Shown: in pieces, positions 1 to 7,696 of the stretch | Layout of the letters: each line of letters starts with the position of its first letter | Numbering within the stretch: the stretch's first letter is position 1 | Source: Nocardia brasiliensis ATCC 700358 | GTDB lineage: Bacteria; Actinomycetota; Actinomycetes; Mycobacteriales; Mycobacteriaceae | Length of the DNA stretch: 64,000 nt | NCBI RefSeq assembly: GCF_000250675.2 | Contig: NC_018681.1 | Location: forward strand, 3,782,001-3,846,000 | Direction of reading: 5' to 3' | The notes under the pieces: model-generated | What the model was told of the DNA's origin: nothing | Seen by the model: only the letters and a program-made list of their open reading frames with translations | Databases searched by the model: none | Position numbers and translations under genes: made by a program

Positions 1-399
1 GAGGCGGGCACCCGGGCCGCCCTGGGCGGCTTGTATCCGGCCACCTCGCTGTACATGAGCTGCGCGACCATCGACGCGCACCCGGAGATCGTGCGCAAGC
101 TCGCGGCGGCGTTCGTGCAGACCCTGCAGTGGATCAAGGCGCACACCCCGGAGGAGATCGCCGCGCAGATGCCCTCGCAGTACGCGAGCGCGGGCAAGGA
201 CCTCTACGTCCAGTCCATCCGCGACTCGATCGGCATGTTCAACGGCGACGGTGTGATGAAACCCGAAGGCGCCCAGAATGTTCTGAACATCCTGGGCCAG
301 TATTCGAAGAACGTGCGCCCGGTCCGGGATCGCATCGATCTGTCGAAGACCTACACCACCCGGTTCGTGGAGGAGGCGTTGCGCGCGCCGAAGCAGTAG
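1..399 (+). CDS. C-terminal part of a periplasmic-type ABC solute-binding protein (NMT1/SsuA-like)
   Basis: The reading frame is open from the first base, so the start lies outside the window; about 132 residues are visible. The fragment reads as the last third of a nitrate/sulfonate/taurine-class substrate-binding protein: a passage about reaching a helix where ageing residues give VRKLAAAFVQTLQWI, then a TPEEIA segment and a GVMKPEGAQNVL segment that is typical of this family, ending in an FVEEAL helix. Such lipoproteins deliver an organic sulfur, nitrogen or thiamine-precursor ligand to a membrane permease. The following gene is a Rieske oxygenase, which often processes such ligands, but the substrate cannot be read from this piece. 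Confidence 0.7.
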   Translation, partial: EAGTRAALGGLYPATSLYMSCATIDAHPEIVRKLAAAFVQTLQWIKAHTPEEIAAQMPSQYASAGKDLYVQSIRDSIGMFNGDGVMKPEGAQNVLNILGQYSKNVRPVRDRIDLSKTYTTRFVEEALRAPKQ

Positions 400-411
400 C
401 GCGCTCGATGT

Positions 412-450
412 ACGGCGGGCCATCCCGGGACTTCCGGGGTGGCCCGCCGT
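412..450 (+). terminator. Intrinsic-type hairpin after the solute-binding gene
   Basis: A perfect 11-bp stem (ACGGCGGGCCA at 412-422 against TGGCCCGCCGT at 440-450) encloses a 17-nt loop, 13 bp after the stop codon. There is no U-tract, as is usual in high-GC actinobacteria. It separates the transporter unit from the oxygenase promoter. Confidence 0.7.
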
Positions 451-474
451 CGTGCCGGCACCGGAAATAATGCC

Positions 475-525
475 TTGACGAGTGGTTATCGCTTGATAGC
501 CTGGACGAAGTTATCGAACGATAAC
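475..525 (+). promoter_or_regulatory. Promoter with paired TetR-type operators upstream of the Rieske oxygenase
   Basis: Two related dyads lie 25 bp apart centre to centre. The perfect one is GTTATCG-AA-CGATAAC (510-525) and the imperfect one GGTTATCG-CT-TGATAGCC (484-501). A plausible sigma-70 promoter, TTGACG (475-480), 16-bp spacer, TAGCCT (497-502), is covered by the first dyad. The arrangement suggests repression by the TetR protein encoded just downstream at 1702. Confidence 0.65.
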
Positions 526-545
526 CTCACGTTCGGGAGGCCCCC

Positions 546-1691
546 ATGACCGCGATCACCACCTCGGGCATCCGCGAGATCCTCGCGGAACTGCACCGCT
601 ACCTCGAGCCGGAACCCCCGGCGCTCACCCTGCCGCCCAGCGCCTACTCCTCGCCCGAGCTGTGGGAACTGGAGCGCGAGTTGATCTTCCGGCGCAGCTG
701 GATCCTGGCCGCGCACGTCGATCAGCTCGCGCGCCCCGGCGACTATGTGGCGCTGTCGATCGCGGGGGAGCCGGTGGTCGTCAGCCGGGCGCAGGACGGC
801 GAACTGCGCGCGATGTCCTCGATCTGCCGGCACCGGCTGATGCCGCTCGTCGAACCCGGTGCCGGCCATACCGATTCGTTCACCTGCCGCTACCACCTGT
901 GGAAGTACGGTCTCGACGGCAAGCTGCGCGGCGCGCCGTACATGGGCGGCAACCAGGACTTCGCGCCCAAGCTGTGCCGGCTGCCGCAATTCGCGTTGGC
1001 CGAGTGGAACGGCCTGGTCTGGATCAACCTCGACGCGGCCGCCGAACCGATCGGCGAGCATCTCGATCGGGCCGCGGCCCAGTTCGACGGATACCGCCTC
1101 GGCGAGATGGTGCAGGTGGACTCGTGGTCGCTGGAATGGCAGGTGAACTGGAAACTGGTGATGGAGAACGGGCACGAGAACTATCACGTCATCGGTCTGC
1201 ACCGGGAGACGCTCGAACCGTTCATGCCGGGCGGCAGCGATATCCACGTCGAGCACTATTCGCCGTGGGTACTGCACGCCAGAATCCCGCTCGCCCTGCC
1301 GGTGGAGCCGGAAGCGGTGCGGCTGAACGAGATCCAGCGCAACAACGGCATGCTGCTGCTGGGTTTCCCGGTGAGCGCGTTCATCGCGATCGGCGACCAG
1401 GTGGTCTGGTTCAGTTTCACCCCGACCGCGATCGACCGGGTCCAGGTGATCGGTGGCGTGCTCACCCTGCCGGAACTGGCCACCGATTCCGAAGCGCTGC
1501 GCCGCACTCAGCAGGCGGTCACCATGATGATCAACGACGAGGACCGTGACGGTCTGGAAGCCGTGCAGCGCGGCGTCGCCGCGCAGTTCACCGCGCGCGG
1601 TCACCTCAGCCCCAAGGAACAGCCCGGCATCCTGGCCTTCTATCGGAATCTGGCCACCGCCTTGCTCGGGGACGAACCGTACGGCCGTTAG
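546..1691 (+). CDS. Rieske non-heme iron aromatic ring-hydroxylating oxygenase, alpha subunit
   Basis: This 381-residue protein has the full Rieske [2Fe-2S] signature: C94-R-H96, then 17 residues, then C114-R-Y-H117. The catalytic mononuclear iron motif N208-x-x-E211-x-Y-H214-x4-H219 follows. Family members insert O2 into aromatic or quaternary-amine substrates, with electrons from a separate reductase. No reductase or beta subunit gene lies nearby, so partners must be elsewhere. A GGGAGG ribosome-binding site sits 5 bp before the ATG. The gene is immediately followed by a TetR regulator and preceded by two TetR-type dyads, so ligand-induced expression is likely. The substrate is unknown. Confidence 0.9.
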   Translation: MTAITTSGIREILAELHRYLEPEPPALTLPPSAYSSPELWELERELIFRRSWILAAHVDQLARPGDYVALSIAGEPVVVSRAQDGELRAMSSICRHRLMPLVEPGAGHTDSFTCRYHLWKYGLDGKLRGAPYMGGNQDFAPKLCRLPQFALAEWNGLVWINLDAAAEPIGEHLDRAAAQFDGYRLGEMVQVDSWSLEWQVNWKLVMENGHENYHVIGLHRETLEPFMPGGSDIHVEHYSPWVLHARIPLALPVEPEAVRLNEIQRNNGMLLLGFPVSAFIAIGDQVVWFSFTPTAIDRVQVIGGVLTLPELATDSEALRRTQQAVTMMINDEDRDGLEAVQRGVAAQFTARGHLSPKEQPGILAFYRNLATALLGDEPYGR

Positions 1692-1701
1692 CCTGGATCG
1701 C

Positions 1702-2319
1702 ATGACGGCGGAAACGACCCGATCGAGCCCGGCGGCCGAACGTATCCTGCGGACCGCCGCCGAGCTCATCGCCGTGCGTGGATTCGCGGCCACCTCGACG
1801 CGCGACATCGCCGCCGCCGTCGGGGTGCGCCAACCCGCCATCTACAAACATTTCGCCGCGAAAGACGACATCCTCGCCGCGCTGGTCCACCTCGGTCTGG
1901 AGCGCCCGCTGGCGCTGGCAGACGAACTCGACGCGCTCGACGCGCCCGCGGTGGTGAAGCTGCATCGGTGGCTGGCAGAAGCGCTGGACCATCTGCAAGC
2001 GTCGCCGTATGTACTCGCGTCCATCCTCACCACCCAGGAGCTGACCCGGGAACGCTTCACCGCGGAGCTGGGGCTGGTCACCCGGTTGGATCGCCTCGTC
2101 ATTGACCTGGTGACGGCTGGTCAGCGGGAAGGTGACGTGCGGGCGATGGATCCGGTTTCCGGGGCGCGCCTCGTCCAGGCCCTCTTCGATGCCCTCGCAC
2201 TGCCGGAGATCGCGGTGAGCCCGGCGGAGATCGTCGAATTCGCCCTGACCGGATTGCTCGCCGACCCTGCGCGGCTGCCCGAGATCCGGCGGGCGGCGCA
2301 GGCGTTACCCCTTTCCTGA
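1702..2319 (+). CDS. TetR-family regulator of the Rieske oxygenase unit
   Basis: A 205-residue protein with an N-terminal TetR helix-turn-helix: the AAELIAVRGFAATSTRDIA helix leads to VGVRQPAIYKHFAAKDDIL, the family's recognition-helix signature. The C-terminal ligand domain is unassigned, as usual. The ATG at 1702 lies 10 bp after the oxygenase stop, so both genes are probably cotranscribed, and the dyads at 484-525 are the natural target, giving autoregulation together with control of the oxygenase. A longer in-frame extension exists upstream inside the oxygenase gene, but it lacks homology-like sequence. Confidence 0.85.
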   Translation: MTAETTRSSPAAERILRTAAELIAVRGFAATSTRDIAAAVGVRQPAIYKHFAAKDDILAALVHLGLERPLALADELDALDAPAVVKLHRWLAEALDHLQASPYVLASILTTQELTRERFTAELGLVTRLDRLVIDLVTAGQREGDVRAMDPVSGARLVQALFDALALPEIAVSPAEIVEFALTGLLADPARLPEIRRAAQALPLS

Positions 2320-2349
2320 ACGCGATCATCGGCTACCGTCGTTCGGGTG

Positions 2350-3258
2350 ATGGCGAGCCTTTCGGGGGGTGCTGAGCACGGTGGTGGGGACGTGGTCGAG
2401 GGTCCGGCCGGGCTGCCGCCACGCCGGACGATCGTGCTACCCGACGGGTCGACGATCGCGGTCCGATTCGTGCCCGGTCCCGATCCGGTTCTGCTGCTGC
2501 ATGGTTGGGCGCTGACGGCGGACGTCAATTTCTGTCACCTGATGCCGTCGGTGGCGGCCGAGCACGGCCTCGTCGCACTGGACCTGCGCGGGCACGGCCG
2601 CGGCCTGCCGCTGGTCGCCGACGAACGATTCGATATCGCTCAGTGCGCCGACGACGCCGCCTCGGTGCTGGACGCGCTGGGCATCGCTCAGGTGGTGGTG
2701 TGCGGGTATTCGCTGGGCGGCCCGGTCGGCCTGGAATTCGCTCGGCGCCACCGGGATCGGGTGCGCGGGCTGGTGTTCGAGGCGACCGCGATGGCATTCG
2801 ACAGCCGCACCGACCGGATCGGCCGGGTGCTCTTCCGCGGGCTGCGCCCGCTCGCGCAGGTCAGCGCGGGGATCGGCCGGACGCTGCCGCTGGCCTACTT
2901 CCGCAGGGCGCGAGCGCGCGTGCCGGAGGTGGCCCGACTATGGCCGTGGCTGAGTGCCGAACTGGGACAATGTCATCCGCGGGTGATCGTCGATGTGATC
3001 TTGGCCGAGTACGCCTTCGACTTCCGGCCGCACGCGGCCGAACTCGCGGGGCTGCCCACGGCGGTGGTGGTCACCGCCCGCGACGGGGCGGTGCCACCCA
3101 CCGACCAACGAGAACTGGCCGCACTGCTCGGCGCCGAGGTGATCGAGCTGGACGCCGCCCATGACGTCTTCCTGGCCGAGCCGGAAAAGTATGTGGCGGC
3201 GACTCTTACGGCGATCGAACGGGTGCTGAAGGACTCCGGGACTTCGACGCCGTCATGA
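2350..3258 (+). CDS. Alpha/beta-hydrolase fold protein
   Basis: About 302 residues. The alpha/beta-hydrolase landmarks are present in order: oxyanion region LLLHGWAL, the LDLRGHGRG strand and the nucleophile elbow GYSLGG with Ser121. A late Asp follows in VVVTARDGAVPP and a catalytic His in ELDAAHDVF. These are cytosolic esterases, lipases or C-C hydrolases; some cleave ring-fission products, which would fit the nearby Rieske oxygenase, but this is inference. An in-frame GTG three bases upstream of the chosen ATG is equally possible because no clear ribosome-binding site decides the start. Confidence 0.85.
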   Translation: MASLSGGAEHGGGDVVEGPAGLPPRRTIVLPDGSTIAVRFVPGPDPVLLLHGWALTADVNFCHLMPSVAAEHGLVALDLRGHGRGLPLVADERFDIAQCADDAASVLDALGIAQVVVCGYSLGGPVGLEFARRHRDRVRGLVFEATAMAFDSRTDRIGRVLFRGLRPLAQVSAGIGRTLPLAYFRRARARVPEVARLWPWLSAELGQCHPRVIVDVILAEYAFDFRPHAAELAGLPTAVVVTARDGAVPPTDQRELAALLGAEVIELDAAHDVFLAEPEKYVAATLTAIERVLKDSGTSTPS

Positions 3259-3304
3259 CCGATCGGCACGCGGCCTCGGGCCGTCGGCTCCGGTAGAACT
3301 CTGC

Positions 3305-4075
3305 TCAGCCCTGGGAAGCAGCGGGCTCGGCCGCGTCTTTGGCCTTCAGCTCGGCCTTCCATTCCCGGAAGCCCTCTTCGGTGCGACCGCGCCGCCAGTA
3401 GCCCGAGATCGAGGCGGCCCATTCGGCGGGCACATTGTGCTCGCGGCGCACGTAGCGCCGCAGGTCGTGCATGACGGTCTGGGCTTCGCCGTGGATGAAG
3501 ACCTGGACCTGCCCGTCTTTCCACGGTGCGCTGCGCACGCTTTCGGCGAGCACCTCGCCCGGTCCGCGGCCGCCGCGGTGCAACCAGGTGAACTCGATGC
3601 CGTCGGGCTTGCGCACCGGCAGTTCGTCGTCCGGTCCGGCCACCTCGACGAACGCGTAACCGACCGCGTCCGCGTCCATCGCCTCCAGTGCCGCGGCGAT
3701 GGCGGGCAGCGCCGCCTCGTCACCGGCCAGCAGATGCCAGTCCGCATCGGACCGGGGTGCGTACGCGCCGCCGGGACCGTACAGGTCGATGGTGTCGCCG
3801 GGCTTGGTCTCGGCCGCCCACGGTCCCGCGATGCCCTCGGCGCCGTGATACACGAAATCCGCGGCGAGTTCGCCCGCTTCCTGATCGATCGAGCGAACCG
3901 TGTAGGTGCGTAGCACCTCGATGCCGTCGCGTTCGAAGATGAATTTGACGTACGAATCGGTGAATTCGTTGTCCTTGAACGCGGCGAAGCCCGGTCCGCC
4001 GAGGTGGACTCGGATCAGATGCGGGCTGAGCCACTCGGTGCGCTGCACGGTGAGGGTGGTGCGAGGTCGAGCCAT
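3305..4075 (-). CDS. Siderophore-interacting protein (FAD-binding ferric-siderophore reductase)
   Basis: The 256-residue product belongs to the SIP/ViuB flavoreductase family: an N-terminal FAD-binding beta-barrel with the RTYTVRSID motif and a VYHGAEGIAGPWA segment, then a NAD(P)H domain with LLAGDEAALPAIAAALE. These enzymes release iron from imported ferric siderophores in the cytosol. The ATG at 4075 follows a strong GGGAGG ribosome-binding site; the longer open frame upstream would run through the iron-box-like site and is unlikely. No siderophore synthesis genes are adjacent. Confidence 0.9.
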   Translation of the reverse strand: MARPRTTLTVQRTEWLSPHLIRVHLGGPGFAAFKDNEFTDSYVKFIFERDGIEVLRTYTVRSIDQEAGELAADFVYHGAEGIAGPWAAETKPGDTIDLYGPGGAYAPRSDADWHLLAGDEAALPAIAAALEAMDADAVGYAFVEVAGPDDELPVRKPDGIEFTWLHRGGRGPGEVLAESVRSAPWKDGQVQVFIHGEAQTVMHDLRRYVRREHNVPAEWAASISGYWRRGRTEEGFREWKAELKAKDAAEPAASQG

Positions 4076-4098
4076 AGGTAATCCTCCCACGATTAGAA

Positions 4099-4112
4099 TT
4101 AGGGTTACCTTA
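4099..4112 (-). promoter_or_regulatory. Iron-box-like site upstream of the SIP gene
   Basis: TTAGGGTTACCTTA lies 24 bp before the SIP start and matches 11 of 14 bases of the right part of the IdeR/DtxR consensus TTAGGTTAGGCTAACCTAA. The outer left arm is poorly conserved. Iron-dependent repression fits the function of the gene. Confidence 0.55.
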
Positions 4113-4417
4113 CTGACACTACTCCCCGTTGATCGTGAACGGCGCGGCGCGGCGTTCGGTTCCGCGCGAGCCCGCCCGTTGGACGCGGCGCGGAGCCTGA
4201 ACGCCGTCGTCGGCTGCGAATCTCGTTGACGAATCATGGTTCTTGCTGAAGCAATCCGCTCAGCGGACCGGACCGATTTACCGACTCGACCTGTTGGGGG
4301 CCGTTCACCTGCGAAGTCGGGTTCGCCGGGTGCCGCTCGGTGCCCGGCGGACGGCTGCTACCGGTAGCGCGACGTGTCGGCCGATGCGAGAACATGCGAT
4401 GATCCCATGTCATGTGT

Positions 4418-4443
4418 CCGGGGTCACCGACCGACGACCCCGG
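4418..4443 (+). promoter_or_regulatory. Leader hairpin before the amino-acid permease, in the 4076-4480 gap
   Basis: A perfect 8-bp stem (CCGGGGTC / GACCCCGG) with a 10-nt loop lies 37 bp before the permease start. It could be an mRNA leader structure or an operator. Apart from this and the iron box, nothing else recognisable was seen in the 405-bp gap. Confidence 0.35.
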
Positions 4444-4480
4444 CCGTCGCGTCGTTGCCGCAAGAGAGAAGGACCGCACT

Positions 4481-5905
4481 ATGACAGCCGCCGACCGTGA
4501 AGTATCGGACGCCGGACCCCTCGACCAGACCGGCGCCGGCGAATCGGAGGGCTATGCGCGCGGCCTGAGCCCGCGCACGATTCAGATGATCGCCATCGGC
4601 GGCGCGATCGGCACCGGCCTGTTCTACGGGGCCGGCGGCGCGATCGAGCAGGCGGGCCCCGCGCTGATCCTGGCCTACCTGGCGGCGGGTGTGGCGATCT
4701 TCGTCATCATGCGCGCGCTGGGGGAGTTGCTCACCTACCGGCCGGTGTCCGGCAGCTTCGCCGAGTACGCGCACGAATTCCTTGGCCGCTTCGCGGGTTT
4801 CGTGACCGGCTGGTCCTACTGGGCGGTGTGGGTGGCCACCTGCATGGCCGAGATCACGGTCGCGGGCAAGTACGTGCAGTACTGGTTCGATATCGAGCCG
4901 TGGATCACCGCGCTGGTGGTGCTCGCCGTGATGTTCGCGGCGAACTTGATCTCGGTGCGGCTGTTCGGTGAGGGCGAATTCTGGTTCTCCGCCATCAAGG
5001 TCACCGCGATCATCGGCATGATCCTGCTCGGCATCGGCGTGCTGACCATCGGCTTCGGTCACGCCGCGAACCCGACCGTGACCAACCTCTGGGCCGACGG
5101 CGGGGTGTTCCCGAACGGGTTCGGGCAGTCGCTGCTGGTGCTGCAGATCGTGCTGTTCGCCTACGTCGGTGTCGAGCTGGTCGGCGTGACGGCCGGCGAG
5201 GCCCGCGACCCCCGCAAAACGCTGCGCAAGGCGATCAACACGCTGCCGTTCCGTATCGGCCTGTTCTACGTCGGCGCGCTGCTGGTGATCATGTCGGTGG
5301 CGAGCTGGCGCACCTTCCACGAGGGCAAGAGCCCGTTCGTCGAGGTTTTCCAGCAGATCGGCATCCCGGGTGCGGCGGGCATCATCAATTTCGTGCTGCT
5401 GACCGCGGCGCTGTCGTCGTGCAATTCGGGCATCTACTCGACCGGCCGCATGCTGCGCACGCTGTCGATGCACGGCGAAGCCCCGTCGGCGTTGGCGAAG
5501 CTGAGTTCGCGGCAGGTGCCCTACGTCGGCATCAGCGTGTCGGCGGCGGCGATGGTGATCGGCGTGATCGTCAACGTCATCTCGCCGGACAAGGCGTTCG
5601 CCTACATCACCTCGGTGAGCACCATCGGCATCATCTTCGTGTGGGGCATCATCCTGGTCTGCCATCTGCTCTACCGTGCCAAGGTCGCGCGCGGCGAGCT
5701 GCCCGCCAGCGACTATCGTCTGCCCGGCGCGCCGTACACCACTGTGGCGGCGCTGGCCTTCCTGGCGCTGGTGGTCGTGCTGCTGTTCTGGACCGAAAGC
5801 GGACGGACCGCGCTCGTGGTCGGCCTGGTGTGGGCGGTGCTGGTCTCGGCCGGTTATGTGGGCCTGACGCGGTTCGGCGCGCGCGCGAAGGCCGCCGAGC
5901 ACTAG
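4481..5905 (+). CDS. APC-family amino-acid permease (AroP/GabP/ProY type)
   Basis: A 474-residue, 12-helix integral membrane protein. Helix 1 carries the amino-acid-transporter signature IAIGGAIGTGLFYG, followed by a GPALILAYL helix and MRALGELLTYRPVSGSFAEYA, which is highly typical of proton-coupled amino-acid permeases of the AAT subfamily. Helix 6 has FAYVGVELVGVTAGEARDP. It imports one or several amino acids across the plasma membrane; substrate choice cannot be read. The ATG at 4481 follows a GAGAGAAGGA ribosome-binding site, excluding an in-frame upstream start at 4412. It is monocistronic, ended by the hairpin at 5914. Confidence 0.9.
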   Translation: MTAADREVSDAGPLDQTGAGESEGYARGLSPRTIQMIAIGGAIGTGLFYGAGGAIEQAGPALILAYLAAGVAIFVIMRALGELLTYRPVSGSFAEYAHEFLGRFAGFVTGWSYWAVWVATCMAEITVAGKYVQYWFDIEPWITALVVLAVMFAANLISVRLFGEGEFWFSAIKVTAIIGMILLGIGVLTIGFGHAANPTVTNLWADGGVFPNGFGQSLLVLQIVLFAYVGVELVGVTAGEARDPRKTLRKAINTLPFRIGLFYVGALLVIMSVASWRTFHEGKSPFVEVFQQIGIPGAAGIINFVLLTAALSSCNSGIYSTGRMLRTLSMHGEAPSALAKLSSRQVPYVGISVSAAAMVIGVIVNVISPDKAFAYITSVSTIGIIFVWGIILVCHLLYRAKVARGELPASDYRLPGAPYTTVAALAFLALVVVLLFWTESGRTALVVGLVWAVLVSAGYVGLTRFGARAKAAEH

Positions 5906-5913
5906 GGCGTCGA

Positions 5914-5950
5914 AACGGGCACGCGGCCGCGGGGCGGGCGCGTGCCCGTT
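5914..5950 (+). terminator. Bidirectional hairpin terminator between permease and TetR genes
   Basis: A perfect 12-bp stem (AACGGGCACGCG at 5914-5925, CGCGTGCCCGTT at 5939-5950) with a 13-nt GC-rich loop lies between two convergent stop codons, 9 bp after the permease and 10 bp from the end of the TetR gene. It serves both strands. Confidence 0.8.
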
Positions 5951-5960
5951 GTCGTCTGGG

Positions 5961-6626
5961 CTACTCGCGTTCTGCTCGTGACCGGCGCGGCGTCGGTCTC
6001 TTCGCAGGTAGGCCGCTCGGCGCGGGATAGAAGAAGTTCAGGATCAACCGGGTGATGTCGGCCAGGAACCGCTCGCGGGAGATGGGCGGCTGGTCCAGCA
6101 CGTAGCGGATCGTCAGATGTTCGACGGTGCGCACGAGCAGCCACGAGGCGGCGTCGAAGTCGACGTCGTCGGGCAGCGTGGCACTGTGCATGGCGAGCGC
6201 GGCTCTCGCGATGCCGCCGATCTGCTGCTCGAACGCGAACACCGTGTTCGCGCCGCTGAGCCGCGGGGTCTGCTCGATCACCGCGCGCAGCAGCGCGGGA
6301 TGCCGGCCGAGTGCCTCGAGCAGCACGGAAATCGCTGCGGGAACGGCGATTTCGGGCGGCTCCGCGAGGTTCGCCAGCACGCTGCCGTGCACCACGGACG
6401 CGACCTCGGTGTTGAAACGGTCGATCACGGCGGTGACGATCGCGTCCTTGTCCGGGAAGTACTGGTACAGCGAGCCGGGACTGACACCGGCCGCCTCGGC
6501 GATCCGATTGGTGGACGCGCCGTCGTAGCCGTGCCGGATCAGCACGTCCTGGCCCGCGTCGACGAGGCGCGCGACCATGGCGCGAGACCGCTGCTGCTGC
6601 GGTGTTTTCCGGGTCTTCGGCGGCAT
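5961..6626 (-). CDS. TetR-family regulator, divergent from the DUF2236 oxygenase operon
   Basis: A 221-residue TetR protein. The N-terminal helix-turn-helix reads GQDVLIRHGYDGASTNRIAEA followed by AGVSPGSLYQYFPDKDAIV, the AcrR/TetR signature. The long C-terminal part resembles TetR_C domains seen in regulators of oxygenase genes. The C-terminus is basic. The start is at or very near the 47-bp divergent promoter it shares with the oxygenase operon, and no Shine-Dalgarno is visible, so the mRNA may be leaderless. It probably represses both itself and the operon through the dyad at 6645. Confidence 0.85.
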   Translation of the reverse strand: MPPKTRKTPQQQRSRAMVARLVDAGQDVLIRHGYDGASTNRIAEAAGVSPGSLYQYFPDKDAIVTAVIDRFNTEVASVVHGSVLANLAEPPEIAVPAAISVLLEALGRHPALLRAVIEQTPRLSGANTVFAFEQQIGGIARAALAMHSATLPDDVDFDAASWLLVRTVEHLTIRYVLDQPPISRERFLADITRLILNFFYPAPSGLPAKRPTPRRSRAERE

Positions 6627-6644
6627 CAGAAGACGAATTGAACG

Positions 6645-6658
6645 CGAGTATTTATTCG
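6645..6658. promoter_or_regulatory. Candidate TetR operator in the divergent promoter
   Basis: The near-palindrome CGAGTA-TT-TATTCG (five of six arm pairs) sits in the middle of the only 47 bp separating the divergent TetR and oxygenase genes. The AT-rich centre could also serve as a -10 element. Position rather than strength of the dyad supports the call. Confidence 0.45.
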
Positions 6659-6673
6659 TGTCAGCATCGATTC

Positions 6674-7693
6674 ATGGTGGCACACAGAGACGTGGTGCAC
6701 GAGGGTCGCCGTGTACCTGTTCCGCTCGGCCCGGACTCGTTGACCTGGAAGATCTTCGGCTCGCTGTACTTCGCACCGAGCGGGTTGTTCCTCGGCATGG
6801 TGCAGAACATGCATCCAGGTCTCGGTGCAGGGGTCGAGTATCACTCGCAGATCCAGGACGAGTTCTATCAGCGCGTATTGCGGTCGGCGTACCCGATCGT
6901 CGGCGTGGTCTTCGACGGCCCGCGCGCCGAGCAGACCGCGCGCGAGATCGTCGACTATCACCGCACGATCAAAGGACGCGACGACCGGGGGCGGCGTTAT
7001 CACGCCCTCGACCCGGGCACGTTCTACTGGGCGCACGCGGTGTTCTTCGTGCAGACCCTGCGGGCCGGTGAGCTCTTCATGGGCGGGCTGACGCCGGGAC
7101 AACGCGAGCAGCTCTGGCGCGAGCAATACCAGTGGTACGAGATGTACGGGATGAGCATGCGGGTCGTGCCGAAGAGCTGGCCGGAGTTCCAGGAGTACTG
7201 GAAGCACATGTGCGAGCACGTCTTGGAGCCGACCAAGGCCGCATGGGAGGTGTACCGCCTGGCCGAGCAGGCCCCGGTGCCGCCGTTCCCGATCCTGGAG
7301 CTGTTGCCGGAACCCTTGTGGAACAGGCTGTTTCGCCCGGCGGGCGCCAGGTTCTACCAGTTCGTCACGATCGGACTGTGCGATCCGGCGATCCGGCGCA
7401 CGATGGGCTTCGACTGGACCGCGCGGGATCAGTTCTGGTTCGACCGGTGGTGCGCGTTGTTCACCGCGCTGAATCGGGTGACGCCGGACGAGATCCGCTA
7501 TTTCTTCCCGCGGATCCGGGCCGGGCGACGTCGGGCCCGCGGCCTGCGTCCGGCCACGCTGGCGCCACCGGAAGCCCCCGAATTGCTGTGGCCCGCACCG
7601 GAACATCGCGCCGATCCCAAACACTACTGCCCCGTGCACGCCGATCACGGCACCACGCCGGTGACGAGATTCCGCCAACTGACAGGATTCTGA
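6674..7693 (+). CDS. Oxygenase MpaB / rubber-oxygenase-like protein (DUF2236), first copy
   Basis: A 339-residue DUF2236 protein. The family includes fungal MpaB oxygenases and latex clearing protein Lcp, heme-b enzymes cleaving prenoid chains. Seen here are the conserved early PLGPDSLTWKIFG and VQNMHPGLGAGV segments, the FYWAHAVFFVQTL helix whose His is the usual heme ligand candidate in short members, and QYQWYEMYGMS. The C-terminal 60 residues are Arg/Pro-rich. The ATG at 6674 lacks a clear ribosome-binding site. It is followed after 3 bp by a second, distantly related DUF2236 gene. The substrate is unknown. Confidence 0.8.
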   Translation: MVAHRDVVHEGRRVPVPLGPDSLTWKIFGSLYFAPSGLFLGMVQNMHPGLGAGVEYHSQIQDEFYQRVLRSAYPIVGVVFDGPRAEQTAREIVDYHRTIKGRDDRGRRYHALDPGTFYWAHAVFFVQTLRAGELFMGGLTPGQREQLWREQYQWYEMYGMSMRVVPKSWPEFQEYWKHMCEHVLEPTKAAWEVYRLAEQAPVPPFPILELLPEPLWNRLFRPAGARFYQFVTIGLCDPAIRRTMGFDWTARDQFWFDRWCALFTALNRVTPDEIRYFFPRIRAGRRRARGLRPATLAPPEAPELLWPAPEHRADPKHYCPVHADHGTTPVTRFRQLTGF

Positions 7694-7696
7694 CCG

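Noticed and set aside
486..1841. Long minus-strand reading frame opposite the Rieske oxygenase
   Set aside because: It is a GC-rich shadow of the oxygenase and TetR genes with His/Arg/Gln-biased composition and no motif.
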